From positions 1 through 58,649 of the forward strand of contig JANYCZ010000058.1 of the NCBI GenBank assembly GCA_025360015.1: 58,649 nucleotides of DNA, in the 5' to 3' direction. The notes under the pieces are model-generated. The model saw nothing but the letters and a program-made list of their open reading frames with translations. It searched no databases and was not told the origin of the DNA. Shown piece by piece: positions 25,527 through 34,763 of this stretch. The position numbers were made by a program, and so were the translations under genes. The stretch comes from Verrucomicrobiota bacterium (GTDB lineage Bacteria > Verrucomicrobiota > Verrucomicrobiia > Verrucomicrobiales > Verrucomicrobiaceae). Positions within the stretch are counted from its first letter, which is position 1. Every line of letters begins with the position of its first letter.

Positions 25527-27335
25527 ATGTCCAACCCAGTCACAACCGCTCCTCCCACCACTCCTGATCGCTGGTCCCTTGAATCTTGGTTCACCGCCTT
25601 CGGCAGCTCTGAGTACACCGACTTCAAAGCCGCGCTGGTGGGTGATGTTGAGGCGCTCAAGACGCAGGCCGCTGCACTCGGTATTGACATCATTGAGATG
25701 GCCCGGGTGATCAATGCATTGGAGTCGCTGAGTGATCGCCTCGGCCATCTCTCGGCCTATCTCGGCTGCTTGTCCGCCGATGATGCGAATGACGAGGCGG
25801 TGAAAGCGGATGAGGCGTGGATTTCGACGCTCGACGCTGAGAGCACGAAGCTGGTGGCTTCGCTGCGCTCTGCGCTGGCTGCTTTGAATGATGAGGCGTT
25901 TGACTTGTTGCTGGCCGATCCTTCTTTGAAAAATGCCGAGCACGCGGTGAAGCGCATGCGCCACGAAGGGCAGCACCAGATGAAGTCGGAGATGGAGGCG
26001 CTGGCGGCCGATCTCAATGTGAACGGTCTGCATGCCTGGGGGCGGCTTTATGACACGCTGACGGGCAAGATGGAGTTTGAGATGACCTTCCCGGACGGGC
26101 ACAAGGAAATCGTGCCGATGTCACGCCGCCGTGCGCTGATGTCCGAGCCTGACCGCAAGCTGCGCGAGGCCTCCTTCAATGATGGGCAGAAGCCATTCAA
26201 TGACCATGCTGTGACGCTTGCAGCAGGCTTGAACGGCATCGCCGGCACGCGGCTCAGCCTCTATGGCCGCCGAGGTCTGCCACACTTCCTCGACGCGCCG
26301 CTGTTTGATGGCGCGATGAGCCAGACGTCGCTGGATGCGATGCTGGAGGCGATCCATACGCACATTGATCTGCCGCGTCGTGCGCTGAGAAAAGCGGCGA
26401 AACTGCAGGGCACGTCCGCGCTGCATTTCTTCGATCTCGAAGCGCCGCAGATCGCCGCGCCGGATGAAAAAGAGCTCACCTGGGACGAGGCCTGTGCGAC
26501 CGTTGATCATGCCTTCAGCTCCGCTTATCCCAAGCTCGGCGAGTATTTCCGTGAGATGCTGGCAAAGCGCTGGATCGAGTCGCAACCACGCGCGGGCAAG
26601 CGTCCCGGCGCGTTCTGCACGGGTTCGCAGCTCAAGCATGAGGAGCGTGTGTATATGACCTTCCACTGCACGGTGCATGACATGGTTACACTCGCCCATG
26701 AGGTCGGCCATGCGTGGCATTCGTGCGTGCTGCGCCCGGCGCGTTCGTTTGCGGCGAACTACCCGATGACGCTGGCCGAAACGGCGTCGAATTTTGGCGA
26801 GATGATCCTGCTTAATGGGCTCATGAACAATCCTGGCATCACCGAGGCTACGAAAGCATATCTGCTCGATCAGGAAATGCTCCGTGCGCACGCCTACCTC
26901 ATCAACATCCCGATGCGCTACGAGTTTGAAAAGGCGTTCTATACCGAACGCGCCAACGGCGAGGTCAGTGTGAGCCGACTGAGTGCGCTGATGAACGAAG
27001 CGCAGCAAAAACTCTATGGCGACACGCTGCTGGAAGGCGGCACGGACCCCCTGTTCTGGGCGTCCAAAATGCACTTTTTCATCAGCGGCATCTCCTTCTA
27101 CAACTTCCCCTATGTCTTCGGCTACCTGCTGAGCCAGGCGTTGTTTGCGCGCTTCAAAGCTGAAGGCGCGGCCTTCTTGCCACGCTACGAGGCCTTCCTC
27201 TCCATGACCGGCAGTGCGAGCTGCGAGGAAGTGGTGAAGCGGAGCCTCGGCGAAGACATCACGCAGCCGGAGTTTTGGGCGACGGCGCTGAAAGCCATCG
27301 AGCCAACGCTGGCCGCTTATGAAGCACTGAAGTAG
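25527..27335 (+). CDS. M3 family oligoendopeptidase (PepF type)
   Basis: A 602-residue zinc metallopeptidase of family M3, which degrades short peptides in the cytosol. The zinc motif HEVGHAWHS lies at about residues 391-399 and the third ligand is in LAETASNFGEM about 25 residues later. The C-terminal FYNFPYVFGYLLSQALF segment is typical of the PepF/oligoendopeptidase F branch. No signal peptide is present. Start is the ATG at 25527, with an AT-rich leader after the kinase stop. Confidence 0.92.
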   Translation: MSNPVTTAPPTTPDRWSLESWFTAFGSSEYTDFKAALVGDVEALKTQAAALGIDIIEMARVINALESLSDRLGHLSAYLGCLSADDANDEAVKADEAWISTLDAESTKLVASLRSALAALNDEAFDLLLADPSLKNAEHAVKRMRHEGQHQMKSEMEALAADLNVNGLHAWGRLYDTLTGKMEFEMTFPDGHKEIVPMSRRRALMSEPDRKLREASFNDGQKPFNDHAVTLAAGLNGIAGTRLSLYGRRGLPHFLDAPLFDGAMSQTSLDAMLEAIHTHIDLPRRALRKAAKLQGTSALHFFDLEAPQIAAPDEKELTWDEACATVDHAFSSAYPKLGEYFREMLAKRWIESQPRAGKRPGAFCTGSQLKHEERVYMTFHCTVHDMVTLAHEVGHAWHSCVLRPARSFAANYPMTLAETASNFGEMILLNGLMNNPGITEATKAYLLDQEMLRAHAYLINIPMRYEFEKAFYTERANGEVSVSRLSALMNEAQQKLYGDTLLEGGTDPLFWASKMHFFISGISFYNFPYVFGYLLSQALFARFKAEGAAFLPRYEAFLSMTGSASCEEVVKRSLGEDITQPEFWATALKAIEPTLAAYEALK

Positions 27336-27374
27336 TCGCAAGACGCATGCGTGGGCTGCGTTTCAGCGCCCACC

Positions 27375-28769
27375 ATGCGCCTCATCCTTGCTCTTTTGCT
27401 GCTCGCTGTCACAGCCCCTGCCGCTGACAAGCCGAACGTTCTGTTCATCGCCATCGATGATCTCAATCACTGGGTCGGCTACCTCGGCCGCAACAAGCAG
27501 ACGATCACGCCCAACATCGACAAGCTGGCCGCCCGCGGGGTGCGCTTCACGCACAGCTATTGCGCCGCTCCCGTGTGCAATCCCTCACGCGCGGCGCTCA
27601 TGAGCGGCATGCGTCCGGGGAAGACCGGCGTCTATGATAACAATCAGGACTGGCGGCCCGCCATTCCAGAGGAGCAGACGCTCACTCATGCCTTTCGCCA
27701 GGGCGGTTACTTCGTCTGCGGTGCGGGCAAGATCTACCATGAGAGCTACAAGCGCCTCGAAGACTGGGATGACTACATGAAAAACGAAGGCGGTTTGCCC
27801 AAGGTGCCGAAGGGGCAGAGCGATGGCGTGGGTGGCATCAAATTCGCCGCGCTCGACTGCAAGGATGAGGATCTGAACGACTGGCACATCGTGAACTACT
27901 GCATCGACCAACTGGGCAAACCGCAGGAAAAGCCTTTCTTCCTCGCCTGCGGCATTCACAAGCCGCACATGCCCTGGAATGTGCCGAAGAAGTACTACGA
28001 CATGCATCCCCTGGATAAGATCGAGCTGCCGCCCTACAAGAAGGATGATCTGGCCGATGTGCCGCCGGCAGGTGTCAAGATGGCCAAGCCTGATGGCGAC
28101 CACGCTGAAATGATCAAAAGCGGCCGTTGGAAAGAGGCGATTCAGGGATACCTCGCTGCCGTGAGCTACACTGATATGCTCATCGGTCGTCTCATGGAGG
28201 CCTATGACAAAAGCCCGCATAAGGCCAACACCGCCATCGTCTTCTGGGGCGATCACGGCTGGCATCTGGGTGAGAAAGATCACTGGCGGAAATTTGCGCT
28301 GTGGGAGGAAGCCACGCGCGCGCCGCTCATCTGGGTGGTGCCCGGCCTGACCAAGCCCGACAGCGTGTGCGAACGCACGGTTGATTTCACCTCCGTCTTC
28401 CCAACGCTCACCGATGTGTGCGGCCTGCCCACACCCGCCCACTTGGAGGGTAAGAGCATCAAGTCGCTCCTCGCTGATCCTGCGTCCGCGTGGGATACTC
28501 CTGCGGTCACCACCTTCGGTTTGAACAACCACGCCGTGCGCACCGAAGGCTGGCGCTACATCCATTATGCGAATGGCGATGAAGAACTCTACAATGAGAC
28601 CACTGATCCCTACGAGTGGACCAACCTCGCCAAAGATCCGCAGTATTCCGGCACCAAGGCCGAGTTGGCGAAACATTTGCCCACCCTCAACAATCCCGTG
28701 GCTGGTGCTGATAAGTCTGAGGAAAAGAAGGCGAAAAAGCTGCTCAAAAAAACGAAGGCACAGGAGTGA
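27375..28769 (+). CDS. Exported sulfatase, iduronate-2-sulfatase-like
   Basis: A 464-residue type I sulfatase with a signal peptide (MRLILALLLLAVTAPA). The formylglycine signature CNPSR begins at Cys about 68, inside SYCAAPVCNPSRAALMSG; IDDLNHW gives the two metal Asp residues, and WGDHGWHLGEKDHW the C-terminal metal site. The overall pattern resembles iduronate-2-sulfatase-type enzymes (S1 family) acting on sulfated glycans outside the cytoplasm. A formylglycine-generating enzyme is needed and is not in the window. The C-terminus is Lys-rich (KKAKKLLKKTKAQE). Start at 27375 places the signal peptide correctly. Confidence 0.93.
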   Translation: MRLILALLLLAVTAPAADKPNVLFIAIDDLNHWVGYLGRNKQTITPNIDKLAARGVRFTHSYCAAPVCNPSRAALMSGMRPGKTGVYDNNQDWRPAIPEEQTLTHAFRQGGYFVCGAGKIYHESYKRLEDWDDYMKNEGGLPKVPKGQSDGVGGIKFAALDCKDEDLNDWHIVNYCIDQLGKPQEKPFFLACGIHKPHMPWNVPKKYYDMHPLDKIELPPYKKDDLADVPPAGVKMAKPDGDHAEMIKSGRWKEAIQGYLAAVSYTDMLIGRLMEAYDKSPHKANTAIVFWGDHGWHLGEKDHWRKFALWEEATRAPLIWVVPGLTKPDSVCERTVDFTSVFPTLTDVCGLPTPAHLEGKSIKSLLADPASAWDTPAVTTFGLNNHAVRTEGWRYIHYANGDEELYNETTDPYEWTNLAKDPQYSGTKAELAKHLPTLNNPVAGADKSEEKKAKKLLKKTKAQE

Positions 28770-28783
28770 GCGATGATCTTCTG

Positions 28784-29063
28784 ATGACTAAGGCTGCTTT
28801 GTATGATGACGCCGTGGTGCGTGCGACTTTCGGCGTGGACACCCATGCCACGACTGCGGATCACAATCGAAGGCGGCCATTCATGCCACGAACATCAAGG
28901 TGAAACCGTATGACATCCCGCTGCGGGCATTGATCGCCGAGGATGTCGATGGACTCATGATGGCCGGGCGCTGCATCAGTGGCGATCTCCAAGCGCATGC
29001 CGCACGAGGTTGCCTGGAGCGAGGGGGGAGGCCAAGCTGAAGGCGATGGGCCTGCGCGTGTGA
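28784..29063 (+). pseudogene. Remnant of an FAD-dependent oxidoreductase C-terminus
   Basis: Pieces of one protein are spread over different frames. Frame one reads KAALYDDAVVRATFGVDTHATTADHN; another frame continues HATNIKVKPYDIPLRALIAE and LMMAGRCISGD; a later shift gives MPHEVAWSE and then EAKLKAMGLRV with a stop at about 29061. The middle block resembles the Y-x-IP-x-RA ... GRCISGD end of FAD-dependent oxidoreductases of the type found intact at 37713 and 39775. The part that should follow SGD (AHASYR-like) is missing. At least two frameshifts and a deletion make it non-functional. It lies in the 295-base gap between the sulfatase and the convergent lacI-type gene. Confidence 0.6.
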
Positions 29064-29064
29064 G

Positions 29065-30108
29065 TCACCGCACCGTCCGAACGCTCGGACCATCCACCCA
29101 CTTCGGTGGAATCATGATCTGGCGTGGCACCACCGGCACGCCGTGTTCGTGCTGGGAAAGCTGCGTGACGATCAAATCGACCGCTGCCGCCGCCAGATGT
29201 TCTCGCTGCTGGTAGATGCCTGCATAGTCCTGCATCCTGGGCGTCCAGTCATGGGCCACGAAGCCGATGTCCTGCGGCATACGCAACCCGAGCCGCCGGA
29301 GCCAGTGGGGCACGTGCGTGTCGAAAGTGATGAGCGCATCCGGCTGGTGCTCGCGCATCCATTTGGCGAAAGCTTCGAAACCTTTGCTGATGTCGTTGTT
29401 TGGAAAGAGCAGCAGCGGAACGCGGTCTGCGGATGGAAGACTTTGCTGCCAGTGAAACAGACCGCCGCTGTAGCCAAACTGCGAGCGGTTCACGATCCAC
29501 TTCGTCACCGCAACACCGATGCGCTGGTAGCCGCGCGCAGCGAGCTGCTCCGCAGCCATGTGAATGCCCAGCGTCATGTTTCCAGCGCACATGTGCAGCG
29601 CCGGGCTGCTCATCGCATTGCCAAAGGTCACGGCGGCAAAGGGGCTGAAGTCGATCTTGCCGCATGGCAACTGCATGCTCTGCGGCGAAACGATCACGCC
29701 CTCAATGCCGCGCGCATGCAGGATTTTTTGCAGGCGCTTGGGCGTGAGGCCGTCCTTGCCCAGCCAGAACTCCTCCACAGCATAGCCATGGCCATGCGCG
29801 CGGCTGCGGATGTCCTCGACCGGCACGTATTGGTAGGTCGGTCCGAGCAGGCCATCCTGCGGCACATGCTCGCGGATCACGGCGATCACGGCCCGCACGC
29901 GCTGCTGTTTCTTGCCACGCACCACCTGCATCATGCGCGCCAGGTGCGGGTCCGGCTGGTAGTTCAGCCGCTTGGCCTCCTTCAGCACCTGTTCACGCTT
30001 CTCCGCAGAAACCTTGGGCGCTCCACGCAGCACCCGCGATATGGTCATCAATGAAAATCCCGTCGCACGGGCGATGTCTTTGAGCGTGGGTGCGGCGGTG
30101 GCGGGCAT
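29065..30108 (-). CDS. LacI-family transcriptional regulator
   Basis: A 347-residue repressor-type protein. The N-terminal helix-turn-helix is clear (TLKDIARATGFSLMTISRVL at about residues 8-27), followed by the hinge region and a periplasmic-binding-protein-like ligand domain. Such regulators usually sense a sugar or sugar derivative and control nearby uptake or hydrolase genes. It lies 21 bases downstream of pepD on the same strand. The sulfatase and the decayed oxidoreductase next to it may have been its former targets; this is inference. C-terminal PKWVDGPSVR is the usual end of LacI proteins with extended tails. Confidence 0.93.
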   Translation of the reverse strand: MPATAAPTLKDIARATGFSLMTISRVLRGAPKVSAEKREQVLKEAKRLNYQPDPHLARMMQVVRGKKQQRVRAVIAVIREHVPQDGLLGPTYQYVPVEDIRSRAHGHGYAVEEFWLGKDGLTPKRLQKILHARGIEGVIVSPQSMQLPCGKIDFSPFAAVTFGNAMSSPALHMCAGNMTLGIHMAAEQLAARGYQRIGVAVTKWIVNRSQFGYSGGLFHWQQSLPSADRVPLLLFPNNDISKGFEAFAKWMREHQPDALITFDTHVPHWLRRLGLRMPQDIGFVAHDWTPRMQDYAGIYQQREHLAAAAVDLIVTQLSQHEHGVPVVPRQIMIPPKWVDGPSVRTVR

Positions 30109-30129
30109 GGTGTCAAACGGCGGTCCGAG

Positions 30130-31584
30130 CTACAGCTCAGCCAGCGTCGCCGTGAGCAACTTCCAGAACTTCTGCGTGGAGGAGATGCTGGCGCATTCTT
30201 TTTCGGAATGTGCCTCGTGGATATTTGGACCGAAGGAGATGATGTCGAGGCCAGGATAAGCCAAGGAGATGACGCCGCATTCGAGTCCCGCATGGCAGGC
30301 ACCGACCTTGACCTCATGGCTGAAAAGCTCGCGGTAGAGTTTCTTCATCTTGTCCAGAATGGGCGATGTGGCGCTGGGGCTCCAGCCGGGATAGGGATCG
30401 CCAGAGCGGACCTGAGCGCCAATGAGTTCAAAAGGTGCGCGGAAGGCGCGGGCGACATCGAGCTTGCTCGACTCCACGGAGCTGCGCTGCAGGCTGCTCC
30501 ATTCGGCTTTGCCGCTGCCGAGTGCGATGGTGGAAAAATTTGAAGAGGCCTCCACCAATCCGGGCACGACGGGGCTCATGCGATAGACGCCATTCACGAC
30601 TGCCTGCATGGCAAGGACGAGAGACTTCTGGTGTTCAGCTCCCATGATTCCAACCTCGCCGCCATCCACTTCAACGGGTGTCGAGACGATGCTCATCCCG
30701 GGTTCGATCAGGTGAAACTCGTCACGGATACCAGCGGCTTCGCGCTGAAAATATTCGTCAAAACGTGCCTCGTCCAAGACCACCACCTGCGCCACGCACT
30801 GCGCCGGGATGGCATTGCGCGCGCTGCCACCACGCATCGTCGAGAGCGCCACGACATCTTCACCGCAGGCGGTGAGAAGGCGTGCCATGAGCTTGATCGC
30901 ATTCGCACGCCCTTCGTGGATTTGCAGCCCGGAATGCCCCCCGCGCAGGCCGCTGATCTTGATGGCGGCCAGGGGTGAAGCCGAGTCATGCGCCACCTCG
31001 GTATATTCAAAACTGCCCAGCGTGTCGATGCCGCCCGCGCAGCCGATGGTAAAAGTGTCGTCTTCTTCGGAGTCGAGATTCAGCATCGTTTTGCCCGTCA
31101 GCAGTCCGGGCTGCAGGCCCAGTGCGCCGCCCATGCCCTGCTCTTCATCCAGGGTGAAGAGCGCCTCGATCGGTGGGTGTGACAAATCCTGCGCAGCCAG
31201 CACGGCGAGGATCGCGGCAGCCCCGAGGCCGTTGTCCGCGCCCAGAGTGGTGCCACGTGCCCGCACCCAGTCACCATCGACCCACATGTCGATTCCTTGC
31301 CGGTCGAAATTAAACTTCACTCCGTCTCCGGCTTTGTGCACCATGTCGAGGTGCGCCTGCATGATTACCGTTGGGCGGCCCTGCCGGTCCGCCGAAGCCG
31401 GTTTTTTGAGGATGACATTGCCAGCACTGTCGAGCTGTGCCGAAAGGCCATGGCGGGCGGCAAACCCCAGAACGAATCCCACGACGCGTTCTTCGCGTTT
31501 GGAAGGGCGCGGCACGGCATTCAGATCGGCGAAACAATTCCAGAGGGCCTTGGGTTCGAGGGAGCGGAGATCGGGGGAGGACAT
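30130..31584 (-). CDS. pepD: Aminoacyl-histidine dipeptidase (M20C)
   Basis: A 484-residue cytosolic dinuclear zinc dipeptidase of the PepD family, which hydrolyses Xaa-His and other dipeptides. Motifs: IMQAHLDMV (first metal His/Asp), TTLGADNGLG (bridging Asp), LDEEQGMGGA (catalytic Glu pair), GLRGGHSG, and near the C-terminus GPNIHEAHSE (last metal His). Length matches the E. coli enzyme of 485 residues. The open frame extends upstream to 31722, but family sequence begins at MSSPDLRSLEP, so 31584 is used. It is followed by the lacI-type gene. Confidence 0.94.
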   Translation of the reverse strand: MSSPDLRSLEPKALWNCFADLNAVPRPSKREERVVGFVLGFAARHGLSAQLDSAGNVILKKPASADRQGRPTVIMQAHLDMVHKAGDGVKFNFDRQGIDMWVDGDWVRARGTTLGADNGLGAAAILAVLAAQDLSHPPIEALFTLDEEQGMGGALGLQPGLLTGKTMLNLDSEEDDTFTIGCAGGIDTLGSFEYTEVAHDSASPLAAIKISGLRGGHSGLQIHEGRANAIKLMARLLTACGEDVVALSTMRGGSARNAIPAQCVAQVVVLDEARFDEYFQREAAGIRDEFHLIEPGMSIVSTPVEVDGGEVGIMGAEHQKSLVLAMQAVVNGVYRMSPVVPGLVEASSNFSTIALGSGKAEWSSLQRSSVESSKLDVARAFRAPFELIGAQVRSGDPYPGWSPSATSPILDKMKKLYRELFSHEVKVGACHAGLECGVISLAYPGLDIISFGPNIHEAHSEKECASISSTQKFWKLLTATLAEL

Positions 31585-31735
31585 AAAGGGGATTCGATGG
31601 GAGATGGAATCAGGCTGCGTGGGATGCGATGGTACTTCAAGCAGGTTCGGCTGTGAAATGTGGGTGGTGGTAACATAACAAGGCATCGGGCGAATCCGTC
31701 GCGAAAGCCTATGAGGCAGCACGTTTGATAGGGCG

Positions 31736-31918
31736 ATGATTCTTCGCCAGCTTTACCTTCTTTCTTGCCTCGTTACCGCTTATGCGTGCGCCGCCGAGCC
31801 TCTCGGTGGACCTCAAGACGCTCGCGCTGGAAGACGTGAGCGACTTTGCGAAGAGCGAGCAGCGGTACACCGATCCCGGGCCGCAAGGAGCGCATCATGT
31901 TCGGCAAGCTGGAGTAAC
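31736..31918 (+). other. Possible remnant of a small secreted-protein gene
   Basis: The 357-base gap between pepD and the triple-repeat lipoprotein gene contains an ATG at 31736 that opens a convincing signal peptide (MILRQLYLLSCLVTAYACA). After about 24 residues the frame turns Arg/Ala-rich and loses protein-like character, while another frame reads LKTLALEDVSDFAKSEQRY and a third ends RKERIMFGKLE plus stop. This suggests a frame-broken gene whose family I cannot name. The rest of the gap shows nothing further that I can support. Confidence 0.3.
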
Positions 31919-31941
31919 AGGAGTCATCTTCCCAACACCGC

Positions 31942-33549
31942 TCACGGAGTCATGATATGTACAAAGTTCCCCTGAAGATCGTAGCTGACCCAGCCGCTTT
32001 TGCCGTCGGCATCCTGTGCCTTGATCTGAATGGTGAGCTTGGGACTGAGGGGCTGCATTTTCTGCTGACGGCAGAGAGTGATGCCCTCAATCTTGCCGCC
32101 GGGCATCTTCAGGCGCAGCAGCGCAGATTTCTCGAGTTCCGCCAGCCTCTGCAGCAGCGCGGGCTCGACTTCGTCCAAGTCAAAGAACGAGGCATCCTGC
32201 AGATTACGATAAAACGTGGTATGGTCCGACCCCTTGAAGTCGGCAAAGTGGTCGTCATCATACAGCCAGTCACGAAGCTTTGCGGGCTGTTTCGGGTCGC
32301 GTGCGATGATCGTGGCACGGCTGCCCGAGAAGGCCAGCTCGATGAGCTTCGCATGAGCGCCAAAAGTCTGCTTGATGCCTGCGATGACCCGTCTGGCACC
32401 CTCCGGCTCGGAGGTGTTCACCGGCACGCGGCGGCTCTTTGGCAGCTTCACATGCGTCACCACACCCTGCGGATCAAACTCCACCTCGCCGTCCTCACCT
32501 TCACCGTCTTGAATCTCAACGGTCCACCGGAGCGGCTGTGTCTCACCGGCAAGCGTGGGCTTGGCAAGAGAGACCGCATAAAGCCGGCTCTTTGGGATCT
32601 CCAGTTTTCCCTGTGCCTGTTTCAGCATGTCCGGTACGTGCGACCAGTCCACGTCATCCACGCCGAAGAAGCGCGCATCGGGAAGCGGTGGCGCGCCGGG
32701 ACCGCCGTTGAAGGCATCCATGCCCATCAGCACGCCATTGAGACCGGCGGTGAAGCTCATCAGCCGCTTGGGTTTCTGCGGATCACGCGCGTCGAGGCCG
32801 AGGAAGTCTCGGTTGAGGTGCAGCTTCAGAATGCCGCGCGTGCTGCCAAAGGTCTCCCGCATCATGGCGACGATGCCGAGCAGTGCTTTGTTATCGGCAT
32901 ACAGATTGAGGTTCTTCGCACGGTTCGTGCCATCAAGGTTGAGGCGGGTGATGCGTCCTTTCGCATCCGCATGTGCGGTGGCGTATTCACGTTCGCTCTT
33001 CACCGAGATTTCCCAGTCCACATCGCCACAGGTCGCCACGGGGATGAGAAACAGCCGCCGCTGAATGTGAATGCTCGTGATACCGCCACTTTCAAGCGCC
33101 GTGCGCTCCAAGGCGGACTTTGCTGTAACCGCGACGCCTGCAATGTTCACGTCATTGAGATTAAAGAGGTTCTCATCGAGGTTTTCATTGATAAGACTGA
33201 GCTGCACCGCCTTGGGGCCCGAGATGCTCACGCCATGGTAACGGTCATCGAAGCTGTAGCTGTGCTCCAGGGTATATTCATCCACATGGCTTGGCTGCCC
33301 GGGATCCTGCACCCGGACCGTGAGACTCAGCGGTGTGATGTCCAAATTCAAAACTTTCGCAGGCTGCGTGAACTTCTTCGACAGCTCCGCCAGAGCATCC
33401 TGCGCCTTGTTGCTCTCAAACAAATTCACCCGCCGCTGCCTTCCGCATCCGGTCAACAGGACCACGCCAATGAGCAGCGCAGGGGCGACTCCGGCCATGG
33501 GGATGGAAAGAAACCCGACACCTGCGCGAACTGGTTGCTCGGTTTTCAT
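31942..33549 (-). CDS. Lipoprotein with three internal repeats, unknown function
   Basis: A 535-residue protein with a lipobox (VVLLTGC, cysteine at about 35). The mature part is built from three repeats of about 165 residues. Each holds a DP dipeptide (about 82, 256, 418; for instance LDARDPQKP and IARDPKQP), an aromatic-x-x-acidic-Val block (LFNLNDV at 128, FFGVDDV at 294, FFDLDEV at 455) and a beta segment with Trp and Gly near the end (WEISVKS, WTVEIQDG, and a corresponding stretch near the C-terminus). The function is unknown. The start at 33549 begins the signal peptide; the frame is open to 33966 upstream, antisense to the kinase gene. It is divergent from the APH-like gene. Confidence 0.75.
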   Translation of the reverse strand: MKTEQPVRAGVGFLSIPMAGVAPALLIGVVLLTGCGRQRRVNLFESNKAQDALAELSKKFTQPAKVLNLDITPLSLTVRVQDPGQPSHVDEYTLEHSYSFDDRYHGVSISGPKAVQLSLINENLDENLFNLNDVNIAGVAVTAKSALERTALESGGITSIHIQRRLFLIPVATCGDVDWEISVKSEREYATAHADAKGRITRLNLDGTNRAKNLNLYADNKALLGIVAMMRETFGSTRGILKLHLNRDFLGLDARDPQKPKRLMSFTAGLNGVLMGMDAFNGGPGAPPLPDARFFGVDDVDWSHVPDMLKQAQGKLEIPKSRLYAVSLAKPTLAGETQPLRWTVEIQDGEGEDGEVEFDPQGVVTHVKLPKSRRVPVNTSEPEGARRVIAGIKQTFGAHAKLIELAFSGSRATIIARDPKQPAKLRDWLYDDDHFADFKGSDHTTFYRNLQDASFFDLDEVEPALLQRLAELEKSALLRLKMPGGKIEGITLCRQQKMQPLSPKLTIQIKAQDADGKSGWVSYDLQGNFVHIMTP

Positions 33550-33651
33550 AGTGTGCACGATGCTCGCACAGCATCGTGCTGGAGCAATAGGCATCTGCGA
33601 GGCGTGCTGGCAGATGTGGCCGGTGAAGGAGTCTAAGGAACAACAAGAATC

Positions 33652-34707
33652 ATGAGCCGCCGCGACATCTATTACTGGAAATGCGACCGCCCTGCGGCGT
33701 TTCATGGCACGCAGACGCGTGGTGAGGCGGATGCGGAGATCGAGCGACAGCTTGGCGAAGCCTTGCGGCTGCATTTCGATACGCAGGCCGTTGCTCTGAG
33801 CGCGGGAGCCGGTCAGGGCAATCACCTGACCTGGAATGCCGACGTGAGTGGCCGGGCGATGTTCATCCGAGTCGAAAACGGACCGGAGAAAGATGGCCAT
33901 CTCGCCTTGGAGTCGGCATTGCTGGAGCGTGTGCGCGGCACCGGCGTCCCCACGCCGCAGGTCCATGGCTGCGATGCCACGCGCAGTCGCGTCCCCTTCG
34001 CCTGGCAGGCGCTGGAGCGCATCTCAGAGCCCGATCTCAATCACTGGTACAAGCAGGGCCGCCTTGATGTGCCATGCATCGCATTTGGCATCGGCATGGC
34101 GGTGGCGCAGTGGCAGCAGATCACGCTTCCGGGCTTTGGCATCATGGCTGAATCCGTAAGCGGCTATCACGCTACCTACGCCGACTACTTCCATCTTCGA
34201 CTCGACCAGCACCTGGCCTTCCTCGTCACACGAGGTTTCCTCACTCAGCTACAGAGTGATGAAATCCTCGCCGAGATCGAAAACCACCGAGCGCTGCTCC
34301 AGCTCGACACCGGCTGCTTCGTCCACAAAGACCTCGCACTCTGGAACATCCTCGGAAGCGAGAGCGAGATCGCTGCCTTTATCGACTTCGACGACGCCAT
34401 CAGTGGCGACCCCATGGACGACCTCTCGCTCCTCGCCTGCTTTCATGACGAGGCGCTTTTGAGCCGGGCCTTCGAAGGCTATCAAAGCATCCGCGCTCTT
34501 CCTCCCGAACATCTGCGCCGCTTCTGGCTGCACCTGCTGCGCAACATGATCGTCAAGGCCGTCATCCGCCTTGGCGCAGGTTACTTTGACCGTGACGATG
34601 GCTTCTTTCTTATCTCATCCGGCACCTCCGGCCAGTCGCTGCGCGAATTCACCCTCAAAAAGCTGTTCTACGCCCTTCACTGCCTGAGGTCTGGAGCGGC
34701 GTTGTAG
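33652..34707 (+). CDS. APH-family phosphotransferase
   Basis: A 351-residue protein of the aminoglycoside phosphotransferase / choline-kinase fold. The Brenner-type catalytic motif appears as CFVHKDLALWNIL (HKD with Asn) and the metal motif as AFIDFDDA. The N-terminal half carries the G-rich loop region (SAGAGQGNHLTWN) and FIRVENG. Substrate is unknown: relatives act on sugars, choline, homoserine or antibiotics, and resistance should not be assumed. It ends just before the left REP unit. Confidence 0.82.
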   Translation: MSRRDIYYWKCDRPAAFHGTQTRGEADAEIERQLGEALRLHFDTQAVALSAGAGQGNHLTWNADVSGRAMFIRVENGPEKDGHLALESALLERVRGTGVPTPQVHGCDATRSRVPFAWQALERISEPDLNHWYKQGRLDVPCIAFGIGMAVAQWQQITLPGFGIMAESVSGYHATYADYFHLRLDQHLAFLVTRGFLTQLQSDEILAEIENHRALLQLDTGCFVHKDLALWNILGSESEIAAFIDFDDAISGDPMDDLSLLACFHDEALLSRAFEGYQSIRALPPEHLRRFWLHLLRNMIVKAVIRLGAGYFDRDDGFFLISSGTSGQSLREFTLKKLFYALHCLRSGAAL

Positions 34708-34763
34708 CGCGGAATTCCGATTCCGCGAACGCGCCGCCGCAAAGTCAGAATTCCGCGCTACAA
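34696..34763. repeat. Left REP/BIME-like unit beside the transposase gene
   Basis: It begins with a 33-bp block (34696-34728) repeated identically at 35512-35544. The block contains the hairpin GCGGAAT-TCCG-ATTCCGC. The two ends also form a perfect 16-bp inverted pair (TTGTAGCGCGGAATTC at 34702-34717 and its complement at 34748-34763). Paired REP elements around a RAYT gene are the expected arrangement. Confidence 0.9.

Noticed and set aside
31957..33636. 559-codon plus-strand frame opposite the triple-repeat lipoprotein
   Set aside because: Composition is shadow-like, while the minus strand has a lipobox and three consistent repeats.
33652..34707. APH-like kinase as an antibiotic-resistance gene
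   Set aside because: Only the general fold motifs are visible; the family has many metabolic substrates and there is no mobile resistance context.
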